A DNA stretch of 64,000 nucleotides from Adiantum capillus-veneris (GCA_014529385.2 CM043942.1:28141469-28205468), one strand, 5' to 3'; shown: positions 23,951 through 35,450, counted from the stretch's first letter. The notes: a model not told the origin generated them from the sequence alone. A program made the numbers and translations.

Positions 23951-24272
23951 TGTTGAGATGTCGAGCTCTACACCTTGAGCTGGCATCCACTACGGGTCTT
24001 GGCCGCTTACGGCATTTACTCACTGGCGCGTTAGGTGACCGACACGGAGGATCTCTGCCAGTGATTCTACAGCTGGACTACAGTTATAGTGCCAGCCTAG
24101 TACGCTTCTAGCGAGTTCACACTTAGTGACCGCATGTACATATGTGCTACTTTTCAGCTTTAGCACTTAGTCATTTTGTACTCTCTTTTCTGTAAAGAAG
24201 AAGAAGAAGCTTTCCATCTCTGTGTGCTTTGTGCTTGTCTTGTGTAGCTCTCTTGCATCCTCATTCTTTACA
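23951..24272 (+). mobile_element. Copia 5' LTR
   Basis: 322 bp, TGTTGAGATG to TTTACA. Differs from the right copy by C versus G near 24083, an extra CG near 24111 and G versus T near 24163. A run of GAAGAAGAAGAAG lies near 24197. Confidence 0.96.
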
Positions 24273-24284
24273 TGGTATCAGAGC
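24273..24284 (+). other. Copia primer binding site
   Basis: TGGTATCAGAGC directly after the LTR, the standard plant Copia site complementary to initiator Met-tRNA. Confidence 0.95.
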
Positions 24285-24540
24285 CTAGTGCAGGCAAGAG
24301 AGGCTAAGAGAGCAAGAGCATCACAATCCCTTCGTTCGCAATCCCTTCGTTTCACACAAGTTTCTGAATAGGTCTCCAAAGTGCAGTATACAGAGATTTA
24401 CTGTACAAGTACAGTGGTTGTATGTACGCTTGATTGTGGACACTCGTTGAGTGTAGAAAGCGTTACAGGAACCACGATAGCAGGTTCAACAGATTTGCAG
24501 GTTTTTACAGATTGCAGCTATTTTGTCTTAGTGCTTCAAG

Positions 24541-27500
24541 ATGTCTGACGATTTCAGTCAGATTGTTACTGAGAAGCTTGAGAAAAATAACTACCCTGCA
24601 TGGAAGTTCAGAATAACAAATTTCCTAAAAGGAAAAGGTTATTGGGACTATGTAGAAGGAGACAATGAAAAGGAACCAGAGATTCCCGAGGAAAATGCTA
24701 CAGCAGAACAAAGGAAAGCTTTGAGGGACTGGCAACAAGGCCAGAGAAAAGTGATGTATTGGCTTTCTATGAGCATCACAGATGGCATGATGGGCTATCT
24801 ACAGGATGCTGAAACCCCTGCCATTGCATGGAAAAACTTAGGCAGAGTGTTCGAGGTGAACACCAAGGCCAGGAAGCTTCAACTAAAGTCAGAGCTAAAT
24901 CAGGTTAAGAGGAACAACCTCTCCATCAATGATTATGCTTTGAAGATCAAGAGTATCATTGAGGCTCTTGGATCTATTAAAGTCTCAGTGGAAGACGATG
25001 ACATTGTCCGTGCATGCTTGGATGGTCTAGGAGATGAGTATGTACATTTTAGGTCTTCCATGAATACAAGAGACGACATCCCCGTGTTCCAAGATTTGAT
25101 TTCTATGCTTATTCTTGAGGAGAAGAACCTTGACACATCTTCTTCTCATGGCAGAAATAATTCTGAACAGGCCTTCTATTCTAACTCCAACAGAGGTAGA
25201 GGTAGAGGTCGTGGTCGAGGCCCAAGGGGTTGCAGGGGCCAATTTCTGGAAGGTCAATCAAATCAAAACAATACAGGTGGCAGGGGAAACCAGTCTCAAG
25301 GCAGGGGGTGTCAAAGAGGTCGTGGTGCAGGATCAAGCAGGCAGCAACATACTCCAGATAGTAGAGAATGTTGGACTTGTGGTGAAAGAGGTCACATGTC
25401 ACGTGACTGTCCAAAGGGAAAAGCAAGTAGAAAGAGAGAACAGGGCAACTATGCATCTACTAGCAGAGATGCAGATGACAGAAAAAACGAGCGCATGTTT
25501 GTTATGCAACATGTAATGAATACAATGACTGCAGAGAATATCACCCAAGATGATGTTTGGTATGTGGATTCAGGTGCCTCTAATCACATGACGTCTCGTG
25601 GAGAGTGGTTTAGAGATATGCGCAAACCAGATGTGTCAGGCTATGTGCAGACAGGAGATGACACAGCTCACCCCATTGCTCATGTAGGGGACATACCTCT
25701 AAATACGAAGAGTGGGAAATCAAAGTACTTAGCAGATGTACTTCATGTCCCAAACATTACAAAGAATCTTGTTTCTGTTGGACAAATGGTTGAGCAGGGT
25801 TTGCAGGTTTGCTTCAATCCAAATGGCTGTTATGTAGAAGATTTCCAGAATGACTGTAAGCTGATCACAGAGGGCAAATGTGTGGGCAGAATGTTTACGC
25901 TGAATGTAGACATGCCTGAGGTAAAAGCTGCATTATTTGCAAAGGGCATAGGTGTTGTGGCTGATGTTGACATTTGGCACAAACGCATTGGCCATGTCAA
26001 TGAGCAGAGATTGCGCAGCATGCAATCAAAACAGATTGTAAAAGGTTTGCCCAAATTCAAGGTGGATGGTATGCATAAAGTGTGTGCAGCATGCCAGTTT
26101 GGAAAACAGTCAAAGGACTCATTTCCGCATGAGCGCAATGTATGTAAAAAGCCACTTGAGGTGGTGCACACAGATGTTTGGGGTCGAACTGATATTGCAA
26201 GTATACATGGTTGCAGGTATTATGTCTCTTTCATTGATGACCATACAAGGAAAGTATGGGTCTACTTCATGCGTAACAAAAGTGAAGTGTTTGGTCACTT
26301 TCAAGACTTCAAAGTCATGATTGAGAAGGAGACAGATATGCAAATCAAGACATTGAGGTCAGATGGAGGGGGAGAGTACTTCTCCAATGATTTTTCAGAT
26401 TTTTTGCGAATGCATGGTATACACAGGCAGTTTACATGCAGATATACTCCCCAGCAGAATGGGGTCGCAGAAAGGAAAAACAGGCACATTCCAGAGGTTG
26501 CACGTGCATTGATGAATGAGAAGAACATGCCTCATCATTTCTGGGCTGAAGCTGTAAATACAGCTGTGTACATTATGAACAGGACACCTACAGCTGCGGT
26601 GCATGATGTAACACCTGAGGAAAAGTTTACAGGTACAAAGCCTGATTTGGCACACTTGAAAGTGTTTGGCTGCATAGCTTACGTGCATGTACCAGATGAG
26701 TTGCGTAGGAAATTGGATCCTAAAGCAGAGAAATGTATTCTTGTGGGATATTCCCTTGAACAAAAGGGGTACAGGTGCTACAATCCTACTACACGAGAAT
26801 TACGAGTGAGCAGAGATGTAATCTTTGATGAGATGAGCAGCTGGTACAGTAATGCACATGGCACTATTGGGGCTGATGTAAAAGATGATGTGGTTGTACA
26901 AAATGTGAGGCCACAGTCACAGTTTTTGAGTGGACCACAAGAGTCCTCTTCTCGTGGCTCTGTTGAGAAACCATGGAATGGTAGACTACGTACGCAGGTT
27001 ACTCCACCAACAGGTACAGGGAATGTATCAAGAAAAGGAAAGGAAAAGGTTGATGAACCTCCCTTTATGGTTGATGCATCATCAGGTTTTTCACATGTAG
27101 ACATGGATTCAGATGGTTCTGAACAAAGTCTTGATGAGGAATTTGGAATTCCGGCTGTCAGGACACGTGGTGTAAGGAAAGTACAAGAAGATGTTAGAGG
27201 GCAAAGGAGTGACCCAGGACCGCGCAGATCTAATAGAGTCAGAAATCCAGTTCAGAAATTGACTTATGATGGGTATCTAGCGCATCACCAAGCCTACATG
27301 GCTAAGGTGATACAGGATGTGGAGCCCACATGTTTTGAGGATGCAGTTGGAAATGTGCATTGGGATGATGCAATGAATGAAGAGATGGCTGCATTGGAAG
27401 CAAATGACACATGGGAGTTGGTGCCATTGCCAAGTGGCAAGAAAGCTATTGGCTGTAAATGGGTGTATAAAACCAAGCATAAGGCTGATGGTAACATTGA

Positions 27501-28890
27501 GCGTCACAAGGCAAGGCTGGTCGCAAAGGGTTATGCACAGACGTATGGCATAGACTATGAGGAGACCTTTGCTCCAGTGGCAAAGATGACGACAGTGAGA
27601 GCTGTCATAGTAGTGGCTGCATCTAGAGGATGGATTATGTATCAAATGGATGTAAAGAATGCCTTCTTGAATGGTGAGTTGCAAGAGGAAGTGTATATGG
27701 ATCAGCCACCTGGTTATGTCGATCCAGGTTACCCAGATTATGTATGTAGACTTCTCAAAGCTTTGTATGGTTTGAAGCAGGGCTCTAGAGCATGGTATGA
27801 CAGGATTGCCAAGTATCTTGTCAGTATTGGTTTTAGGAGAGCTCATGCTGATCATTCACTCTATGTACGTGAGAGTGATGTGGGGATTGTGGTCATTACC
27901 ATATATGTAGATGACCTTATTATTGTTGGTGACAATGCTATGGAGATTGACCATGTGAAGGGTCTTCTCAAACAGGAGTTTGAAATGAAAGATTTAGGCG
28001 AGTTGCGCTACTTTCTTGGCATTGAAGTGATCAGGACTCCAGAGGGTGTATGGCTATCACAGAGATAGTATGCTTTGGACATGTTGTCAAAGTATGGTAT
28101 GGCTGATTGTAAGCCAATTTCTATTCCGTTGGATGTGAATGCAAAGCTGAGTGCAGAGAAGGGTGATGTGGTTGAGGATGTCAACATGTACAGGAAGATT
28201 GTGGGTAGTCTAATCTACTTGACTATCACGAGGCCAGACTTGAGCTACACAGTAGGCTTGGAGAGTCAATTCATGCAACTTCCGAGGAAGCCACATTTGG
28301 ATGGAGTACGACGCACACTTAGGTATGTGCAAGGTACTCTTGACTACGCATTGTTCTATGCAGCAGATGCACCATTAGCATTGTATGGGTATACAGATGC
28401 AGATTGGGCAGGTAGCATTGTTGATAGGAGATCTACCAGTGGCTTCATGTTCTCTTTTGGGAGTGCTGCTGTTACTTGGAGCAGCAAAAAGCAGCCTACG
28501 GTTGCTTTATCGAGCACAGAGGCCGAGTACAGAGGTGCAGCAGTTGCGGCGTGCGAGGTAGCTTGGCTACGCACATTACTTGAGGACTTGGGAGTGCAGG
28601 TGGACCAGTAGATTTTCATCCATTGTGACAACCTCAACAGCATGCAGTTGGCTAGGAACCCAGTGTTCCATGCCAGGACCAAACACATAGAGGTCCATTA
28701 CCACTATGTTCGAGAGCGAGTGTTGGCGGGCGACATCGACTTGGTGTACGTCATCACAGAGGAGCAGATAGCGGATATCTTTACCAAGGCCCTCGGAGCT
28801 GAGAAGCTTCGACGTTTCCGGACTATGCTTGGACTCTGCGACATGCAGAGCTCGAGGGGGAGTGTTGAGATGTCGAGCTCTACACCTTGA
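24541..28890 (+). pseudogene. Copia gag-pol polyprotein with two in-frame TAG stops
   Basis: Starts MSDDFSQIVTEKLEKNNYPA, the usual UBN2-type Copia gag start. Domains in order: gag to about residue 200, Gly/Arg-rich stretch, CCHC knuckle at 277-290, protease DSGA at 343-346, integrase HHCC (H480, H485, C515, C518), DDE triad D545, D608, E644, RT with YVDD at 1122-1125, then RNase H with TDADWAGS and SSTEAEYRGA. The frame is intact over 1449 codons except TAG at 28066-28068 (between RT and RNase H) and TAG at 28609-28611 (inside RNase H). It ends at 28890, inside the 3' LTR. The DDE and YVDD residues are intact, so only the nonsense codons clearly disable it. Enzymes act in virus-like particles to copy and integrate the element. 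Confidence 0.95.
28855..28862 (+). other. Copia polypurine tract
   Basis: AGGGGGAG immediately before the 3' LTR TG; primes plus-strand DNA synthesis. It lies inside the polyprotein coding sequence. Confidence 0.9.
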
Positions 28891-29182
28891 GCTGGCATCC
28901 ACTACGGGTCTTGGCCGCTTACGGCATTTACTCACTGGCGCGTTAGGTGACCGACACGGAGGATCTCTGCCAGTGATTCTACAGCTGGACTACACTTATA
29001 GTGCCAGCCTAGTACGCTTCTAGAGTTCACACTTAGTGACCGCATGTACATATGTGCTACTTTTCAGCTTTATCACTTAGTCATTTTGTACTCTCTTTTC
29101 TGTAAAGAAGAAGAAGAAGCTTTCCATCTCTGTGTGCTTTGTGCTTGTCTTGTGTAGCTCTCTTGCATCCTCATTCTTTACA
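28863..29182 (+). mobile_element. Copia 3' LTR
   Basis: 320 bp, followed by GATTT at 29183-29187. The polyprotein's last nine codons and stop lie inside it. Confidence 0.96.
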
Positions 29183-29187
29183 GATTT

Positions 29188-30628
29188 TCCTTGCCTAGTC
29201 TAAATTTGATCTCAAAAGTGAACTCTTAGAGAAATTCAACCCATCACCTTTGTCGCATATTGAGATCTGGCTGGGTGAAAATCCACTTGAGGCTTTTCTG
29301 GTCAGTAACAAGCTCAAACATCTCACCTAGAAGATAGTGTCTCCACTTTTTGAGGGCATGAACCACAACTAGTAGTTCGAGGTCTTGGGTGCGATAATTT
29401 GTCTCATGAATCCTGAGCTGTCATGATTCGTAGGCTATGGGATGGCCTTCTTGTTGTAGGATTCCACCTATACCTTGTATGCAAGCATCCACTATCACCT
29501 CAAAGGTTTTTTCAAGATCTGGAAGTTTGAGAACAGGTTCACCGACCAAGATCTCTTTTAATTTGTTGAAGGATCTATCTCTCTTGTCAGACCAGATAAA
29601 GGGTTCCTCTTTCTTAGTGAGTTCAGTGTGAGGGCCTGCGATGAGTGCATAGTTTTTGATAAATACTCTACACCATCCTGTGAGGCCAAGGAATCCATGT
29701 ACTTCTGAAATAGTCTTGGGAATGGGCCACTGAACTACAACTTCCACCTTAGCTGGGTTGAGAGAAAGACCATATTTTGAAACTATGTATCCCAAATAGG
29801 CAACCTTCTCTACAAGGAAAGAGCATTTGCTCCGATTGGCGTAGAGTTGGGCTTTTTTGAGAATCTCCAAGACATGGCGTACATGCCATTCATGATCTTC
29901 TCTAGTCTTTGAATATATAAGGATGTCATCAAAGAAGACTAGAACAAAATCATCTAACTTTGTCCTGAAGAGGTCAGTCATGAGACGGCTAAATGTGATA
30001 GGGGCATTAGTTAGGCCAAAAGGCATGACAGTGAACTCATAATGCCCAAACCTTGTGTTGAAAGCTGTTTTTGGAATATCTTCCCTTTTAATCCCAACTT
30101 GGTAATAGCCTGACCTAAGATCAATCTTGATGAAAAATTTGGAACCACCGAGTCGATCAAGCAGCTCATCTATGCGAGGCAAGGGATACTTGTTCTTGAC
30201 AGTGCACTGATTTAGGCGTCAAAAATCTATGCAAAGTCTGAATGTTCCATATTTCTTCTTTTGGAAAAGTAGAGGAGCACCCTAGGGAGAGACACTGGGT
30301 TTGATGAAACCTTGTTCCAAAAGCTGAGTCAACTGATTCTTTAGCTCTATGGATTTGGAAGGTGACATCTTGTAGGGAGACTTTGCTATTGGTTTGGCAC
30401 CAGGAATGAGCTCGATCTTGTGCACTAATTCCCTAGGTGGTGGAAGATTTGTTAACTCCCCTGGAAAAATATCTTGATATTCATTTAGCCATTAAGGCTC
30501 TGATTCTTTTAATTTTGTCTCTAGTTTATTGAGTCTTATAACATAAACTCAGAGTCCTTTCTTTAATCCCTTAACCAAACGACTGGCTTTGACCACCTTC
30601 AAGGGAGCTTTCCCTGTTCTGCCTTGAA
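29188..30628 (-). pseudogene. Element G reverse transcriptase and RNase H (5' part)
   Basis: A 253-codon open part (29421-30182) carries MPRIDELLDRLGGSKFFIKI, DLRSGYYQVGI, MPFGLTNAPITFSRLM and the catalytic box FFDDILIYS, so the RT core is well preserved. RNase H begins with VDACIQGIGGILQQEG and continues past a stop near 29420 ([19 protein letters not shown]) until the Copia insertion at 29187. Upstream parts of RT (30190-30600) contain stops. Minus-strand partner of the integrase at 22.6-23.9 kb. Confidence 0.9.
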
Positions 30629-30960
30629 CTAAGACTTGTTCACCCTTGAGTTTAAAAAAGAGATGCTTCCTTCACTGCAATGGATGTTGGCTTTATTTTT
30701 GCTCAAACAATAGATCCCTAGGATCCTTTCAAATTGTCCCATCTTTATGATTCCAAATCTTTGTTGGGTTGAGTGACCTTCTAGTTGAAAAGATAGATAT
30801 ATTGTTTGTTCATCTATCAAAATAGTGGATCCAGTTGCTAGAGAAACCTGTAACTTACGGCCTGTGGGTTGGGAGGTGACTTGCAATCTTTTTACAGTGT
30901 TAGGTGACAAAAATTAATGTGAGCTACCAAAATCAATAAGAAAGGAAAGAGGTTTACCCT
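30629..30960 (-). pseudogene. Element G aspartic protease remnant
   Basis: The active-site region reads LIDFGSSH followed by a stop where Gypsy elements have LIDSGSTHNF, so the catalytic Ser is Phe and the next conserved Asn codon is nonsense. A 93-codon open part follows with the rest of the fold. Inactive. Confidence 0.8.
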
Positions 30961-31209
30961 TATAATCTCCCTTAGTCTTGTTGATTTCGGCCACTAGGAT
31001 CCAAGGCAGCATAGATGTGGGCTTGCTCCTCCATCTCATCCTTTACTGAAATGAAGTTCATAGTTGATGTTCTAGGTGGGTTTTTGGTTGGATCTTGTCC
31101 ACGATGAGGCATGGGATTAGGTCTTGCCTGTGCTCTATTTCTCACTCTGGTTTGAAGGTTTCTGAATTGTCCCCCTTGATTGGGTGGATTCATATGGTTA
31201 GCATGATGG

Positions 31210-32176
31210 GCCAAATTACTGGAGTCATTTCCTTTAGGGCATTTGGACTTCTTATGACCAAACTCTAGGCACTTTTATCATTGAATTTGTCTTCCACTTT
31301 GAGTGGCTGGAAGGGAGTTCACACTTACAAAGTGTGGTGGCGGTTGGGGCTGGGCAGATGGCTTTGGTATAAATGGTACTTTATTTGCTTGACAGGGTTG
31401 ACCATGGTAAGAAGGAAATTCTTGCTTCCTATTAGTTGTGTGCCTCCCTTAAAAAGGGCTCTTATGCTTTGACTTGGCCCAGATTAAAGCGTCTGTGTGA
31501 GTGAGACAGGTCGGAGGGACTCTACTTCAAGAGCCAAATCTCCTCCAAGTCCAAGGATGAAGCGACTTAATTTCTATTCCTCTGTCATGAGAGGAGCATA
31601 TTGTGAAAGACGGACAAACTCCTCATAGTAAACTTTGACAGACCTATTCCCCAGTTTGCATTTAAGAAACTCATTCATCTTAGTGGTGGAGTAGTCTAGG
31701 GAAAGATAGCATTCCTTGAGATGATGCTTTAACTCATCCCAACTCTGAGTCACCTGAGTTTGACAGTTGAGCTTCCACTATGTTTTTGCAGGTCCTTCTA
31801 GCTTGGATCTTCCCAGTATCCCTTGAGCTACTGAATTGTAACCAGCAAGAGCAAATTAGTCATCCATCTGAATTATCCATTCTTCTAGTAGGGTAGGCAC
31901 ATCATCACCTGTGCCTAAAAATGGATGCGGTTGCACAAATTTGAGAAGGGCCTTGAGATCCTTGTCACACTCAAAACCCTCTACAAGGGCTACAACAAGT
32001 GACATTTGGTTGGAACGTGGCACATGGGTAACTTGGGGTATTGGTGGCACTTGTGAATTGAGTGGCGTATGATCTGAAGCACTAACTGTTGGTGAATCCA
32101 GAGCAGCCTGACTTTTTGTAAGTCTACGTGGCATATTTTTATGGCTGTGAAAAAAAAATATCCTTTCTCTTAGCAA
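31210..32176 (-). pseudogene. Element G gag remnant
   Basis: The most likely start is the Met of MPRRLTKSQAALDS near 32134, inside a frame open from 32176. The capsid region (SWDELKHHLKECYLSL, MNEFLKCKLGNRSVKVYYEEF) spans about 31560-31780 with stops. A zinc knuckle near 31219-31275 reads CLEFGHKKSKC, its second Cys replaced by Phe. Confidence 0.8.
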
Positions 32177-32323
32177 TCGAGTTGAAAAACCTTTCAGATA
32201 TACAACTACTTAAATTCTTTTCAAAGATAGACCTTTCAAAAAGGTAATCTCTTTATTATTTTTCATTATCTCACTCCTTCCTACAAGAGACAATTAAGAC
32301 CTTTATCCATCCACGGACAGAAA

Positions 32324-32339
32324 CCGCACTCTGATACCA
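32324..32339 (-). other. Element G primer binding site
   Basis: Minus strand TGGTATCAGAGTGCGG, matching the initiator Met-tRNA site, two bases from the LTR edge at 32342. Confidence 0.9.
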
Positions 32340-32341
32340 CT

Positions 32342-32758
32342 TGTGAGGGCCATGCCCGAGGACCACCGAATGTACCATCTCCAAATGGATACACCGTGAT
32401 CTCCGACATCCCTCCCACTTGAGAATGACACCAAGACGGGACTCCTGATGCTCTTTGATGCCAACTCAAGGAGGTGATAACATTCAATTTCTCTCATATG
32501 GATCCCTTAGCCCCGAAGAACCTTTGTTTACCAGTCAACTTACCAATCGAAGACATCAGACTAACTTTGAACTCAACCTTCTAGGGTCAACTGGTGGGAG
32601 TTCTCTAATTCACCCTTGGCTCAAGGTCATTGATGCTTTTTTCCCGGTTATGATCGAGCACAGCCGTCAATACATTCCCCTAAGGTGAGTGTATTATAAT
32701 CTACACGAATCCCTCAATCCCAAGTTGTTCCCTACTCTGTAGATCGGAATCTCGTTCA
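32342..32758 (-). mobile_element. Element G 5' LTR
   Basis: The inner edge is fixed by the primer site. The outer edge near 32756-32758 is inferred from a CA and from the point where element F sequence resumes. No second copy was found, so length is not confirmed. Confidence 0.65.
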
Positions 32759-32824
32759 TTAGGTGAAATTTGGACTCACAAAGGGGCCCTTTAAGGAGTT
32801 TGACTTTACCTCTCTCTACCAAAA
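32757..32824 (+). repeat. 68-bp direct repeat, right copy
   Basis: Identical to 21690-21757; begins right at the outer end of element G's LTR. Confidence 0.95.
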
Positions 32825-33222
32825 TGGGCACATGGATTATTAGGTCTCTCATTAATAGGAAGGATTTGTTGTGAAATTGTTTCATTGACCTCTCTAGTAT
32901 GAGGTGTGAAGTTAAAGGGCCCTCTAAGTGGTAAACCATAGTGAGGGTAAAGATATATCTTTTGATGAAGAAGGAATTGAGCAAGCAAAAAGACTCGTTC
33001 TGAAAAACCTCGATGCATTGACCTCATCACGCAGTAATATCGAGGACCCAAACCCATAGCTTCAATAACCATAGCCAAATGAACATTATTACGAAAGTGA
33101 TCCCAACCCCAAAGGGTCACCCTTGTTATAATTTGAAATGTTTGCCATTGGGTTTGAGCTACTGAAGTTCCCAAGTGAGGAAATAGCAGGTGTCCATATC
33201 GCTCCTCAAAATCTCTCCTCAC
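32806..33222 (-). CDS. Unrecognised protein fragment, antisense within element F
   Basis: A 138-codon frame beginning MRRDFEERYGHLLFPHLG, with WQTFQIITRVTLWGWDHFRNN and a C-terminal RPNNPCAHFGRER. I do not recognise the family. It lies between element G and F's right LTR, on the strand opposite to F's inferred direction. Plant Tat-lineage Gypsy elements are known to carry extra antisense frames at this place, so it may be such a frame. In a neighbouring frame, coding-like sequence (VERGKVKLLKGPLCESKFHL) continues across the 68-bp repeat, suggesting a frameshift and a longer original protein cut by G. It could also be gag-like if F runs the other way. Confidence 0.4.
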   Translation of the reverse strand: MRRDFEERYGHLLFPHLGTSVAQTQWQTFQIITRVTLWGWDHFRNNVHLAMVIEAMGLGPRYYCVMRSMHRGFSERVFLLAQFLLHQKIYLYPHYGLPLRGPFNFTPHTREVNETISQQILPINERPNNPCAHFGRER

Positions 33223-33526
33223 GGATTCACTTGTTTGCTATAGATGAGGAATCGCCGCAGATAAAACTACAGCTTTCCACCGATCCATAAAGTAAGATAA
33301 TGAGCAAAGAGACAAACCTAAGAAATTTTGACAAGAGATGGGAAGAAAAAGTGAATAATACTGGAAAAAATAAAAATATAGTGCACCTTATAAAGGCTAG
33401 CCAACCAACGGAGGGTAAGTTAGCGTTACCTATTTAAAGTTGAAAGTGTAAGTTGCTGGATGAAGATTTTCCATCTTCCTTATTTGTTTTGAGCCGAGGA
33501 CAACTCTTTCTTTTTGTTGGGGACTT

Positions 33527-34532
33527 TGTAAGGTCCTCCTCTTAGCCCTTACTCTTGATGACAAATTTAAGCTGTAGACTTTTCAAATACGATCAAGTAA
33601 ATTTGGTCTATAGTCAAAGCACCCTAGCTACCCACGAGACACTTTTGGTTTTCACCATGGGAACGTGGATATAACCAATTCAAAGCTACCCATGAGACAC
33701 TTTCGGTTTTCACCATGGGAACGTGGATATAACCAATGCATGGGATATTAGTTTTATCTCAAGAAAAAATAAATTTGAATAAGAAAACAAAGAAAAAATA
33801 AGGGTAAGGTGAAAAGTAACTTGTTGGAAAAGTAGCTTGTTGCATAAGTCACTTTGTTGGGAAAGTAGCTTCTTGCATAAGACACTTGTTGGAAAAGTAG
33901 CTTCTTGCATAAGCCACTTGTAGGAAAAGTAGCTTCTTGCATAAGTAGCTTTTTGGAGAAGCTTTGAAAAGTAAGAAATGATATCAAGATATGCAAAAGT
34001 AACTTATCAAGATAAGTTAAGGGCCTTATCAAACTAAGCTTAAAAGGAGGCCTTCCCTACTCATTAAACACTTCACTTCTCTTCACATTTTGAAAGTGCA
34101 AGCTTGATAGTGAGCTATGAAAGCCAAAGCTAATCCTCTTTCATACACACCCTACACACACTTATCTCCTCAAGAGAAGCCATAACCATAATCCAAATTA
34201 CCATTACACTCTTCACCTTATCTCTCTTAACCTACAAGCTTTCCATAGCTTTAACCTCTCTTTATTCTCATAGCCCAATCGATGGTTTTCAAGCAAAGTG
34301 AAGTACAAAAGAACCGGACACGTCAATACAGTTCATTGTTGTTCTTCCAAAGCAAGGAGAAGACCCTACGATATACACACTATGTTCCAAAATCATAGGC
34401 CTGTTCTAGAAACATAATTAATCCTCTACACGGTAGTAAGGTATGCCTAAATCCCTTCTTAAAGAAGAATTTGTTAATCATTCATACACTATTACATGCA
34501 TATTTTACAATACACTAGCATGTCCACTCTTA
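33527..34532 (+). mobile_element. Element F right LTR
   Basis: Matches 19316-20260. Carries its own 58-bp tandem duplication (33626-33683 and 33684-33741, starting AGCTACCCA), absent from the left copy, and the array of CACTTGTTGGAAAAGTAGC-like units at about 33815-33960. Confidence 0.75.
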
Positions 34533-35450
34533 GGAAGTCTATTACAATGGATATTGTCGAACAAAATACCATTGCTAATGATGAATAACTCTATCACCAT
34601 GGATATTCTCGAACAAAATATAGCTTCTTAGATTTTTTTTGAAACCAACTTATTTGGTTTAATTACTGTCACAAACCCGATGTGGAGCTTGCTGCATAAT
34701 CTATGTGCTTTTGTTTTAAAAGGAGTTTTGGCATAAGTTAATTGATAGGTGAGCTGTTATATCTTGGTATTGGTTAAACATTCAAGTATAAGATTTTATG
34801 AGTAAAACCTTGACCTTGATGGTTTGATAGCTCGTGAATGAGTGGAGTGACTTTGCAAAGAAGTTAAAATTTGCACAAGGTTTGTCACTTTGGTGTTTGA
34901 ATCTATCTTTGTGATACTTACTATGGTAAATTAATTAAACTAGGTTTTTTTTATAAAAAAGAAAGGGGAAATGCCTGTTGCCTGATGTTGGGATGTAAAG
35001 CTAGCCTTGGGATTTTAAGCTATGATGTCTTTGCTTGATTCTGACCCTTTGCTACTAGGAATCTTGACTAGTTCTCTAATTTCCATTTTAGTTGTTATGG
35101 GATGATCTTATGATTCCTTTAACACGAGACTTGAACTTTCTTTTTCTATTGGGGTTTCTGTCGAAAGGGAAGGTATTTTTGTAATAGATTACATAATTGA
35201 AATGGGAAATCACTTACATCGTTGATACTAAAATCTGCTTATATGAAGTGAATGAGATAATTTGTTGAGTTTTTAATATGTATAGGTGATACTATGAGTT
35301 GCTCAATCTTGGCGCCTTTCTGAGTATGGAGTATCTTTATTGGCCTTTACATGTTTTTGCTTTGGTGATTCTGCTTATAGTCTACTTTACTAGTTTTTTT
35401 GCTGTGTTTATATTGGGAATATTTGACCAAGTGTAGGTGTTTTTATTTGT
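34533..35450. other. No recognised feature
   Basis: AT-rich, no domain or RNA gene. The last part may already belong to repeat R, whose copy 1 is cut at the matching point. Confidence 0.5.

Larger units (their letters stand above)
23951..29182 (+). mobile_element. Young Ty1/Copia retrotransposon, 5232 bp
   Basis: Complete layout: LTR, initiator-Met primer site, single gag-pol frame, polypurine tract, LTR, flanked by GATTT duplications. The LTRs differ by only two substitutions and one 2-bp indel over about 320 bp, so it inserted recently. Only two stop codons interrupt the polyprotein. It is inserted into the RNase H coding part of element G, on the opposite strand. Confidence 0.97.
22438..32758 (-). 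mobile_element. Element G: Ty3/Gypsy chromovirus split by a Copia insertion
   Basis: Reading leftward: 5' LTR, Met-type primer site, gag, protease, RT, RNase H (interrupted at 29187/23951 by Copia), rest of RNase H, integrase, chromodomain. The gene order and C-terminal chromodomain define a chromovirus. Several stops, and changed catalytic residues in protease and integrase, show it is dead. The 3' LTR was not found. Confidence 0.85.
19316..34532 (+). mobile_element. Element F: large LTR element holding two nested retrotransposons
   Basis: Direct repeats of about 945 bp (19316-20260) and 1006 bp (33527-34532), starting TATAAGGTCCTCC and TGTAAGGTCCTCC, are taken as its LTRs. Sequence before the right copy (GAGCCGAGGACAACTC, then TTGGGGAC) is typical of the 3' end of plant Gypsy elements on the plus strand. 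Its own sense-strand pol is not visible. LTR divergence of several percent makes F older than its inserts. No primer site or target duplication was found, so orientation and exact ends are inferred. Confidence 0.65.

Noticed and set aside
24434-24616. Short frame overlapping the Copia gag start
   Set aside because: Out of frame with the polyprotein and crosses its start; the UBN2-type gag starting at 24541 is the real one.
25027-27855. Minus-strand frames up to 192 codons inside the Copia polyprotein
   Set aside because: Shadows of the well-supported plus-strand gag-pol frame.
33710-34032. Minus-strand frame with repeated SFSxKLLMQEATFPTSG-like units
   Set aside because: Produced by the short tandem array in element F's LTR; the same pattern occurs at 19490-19750.
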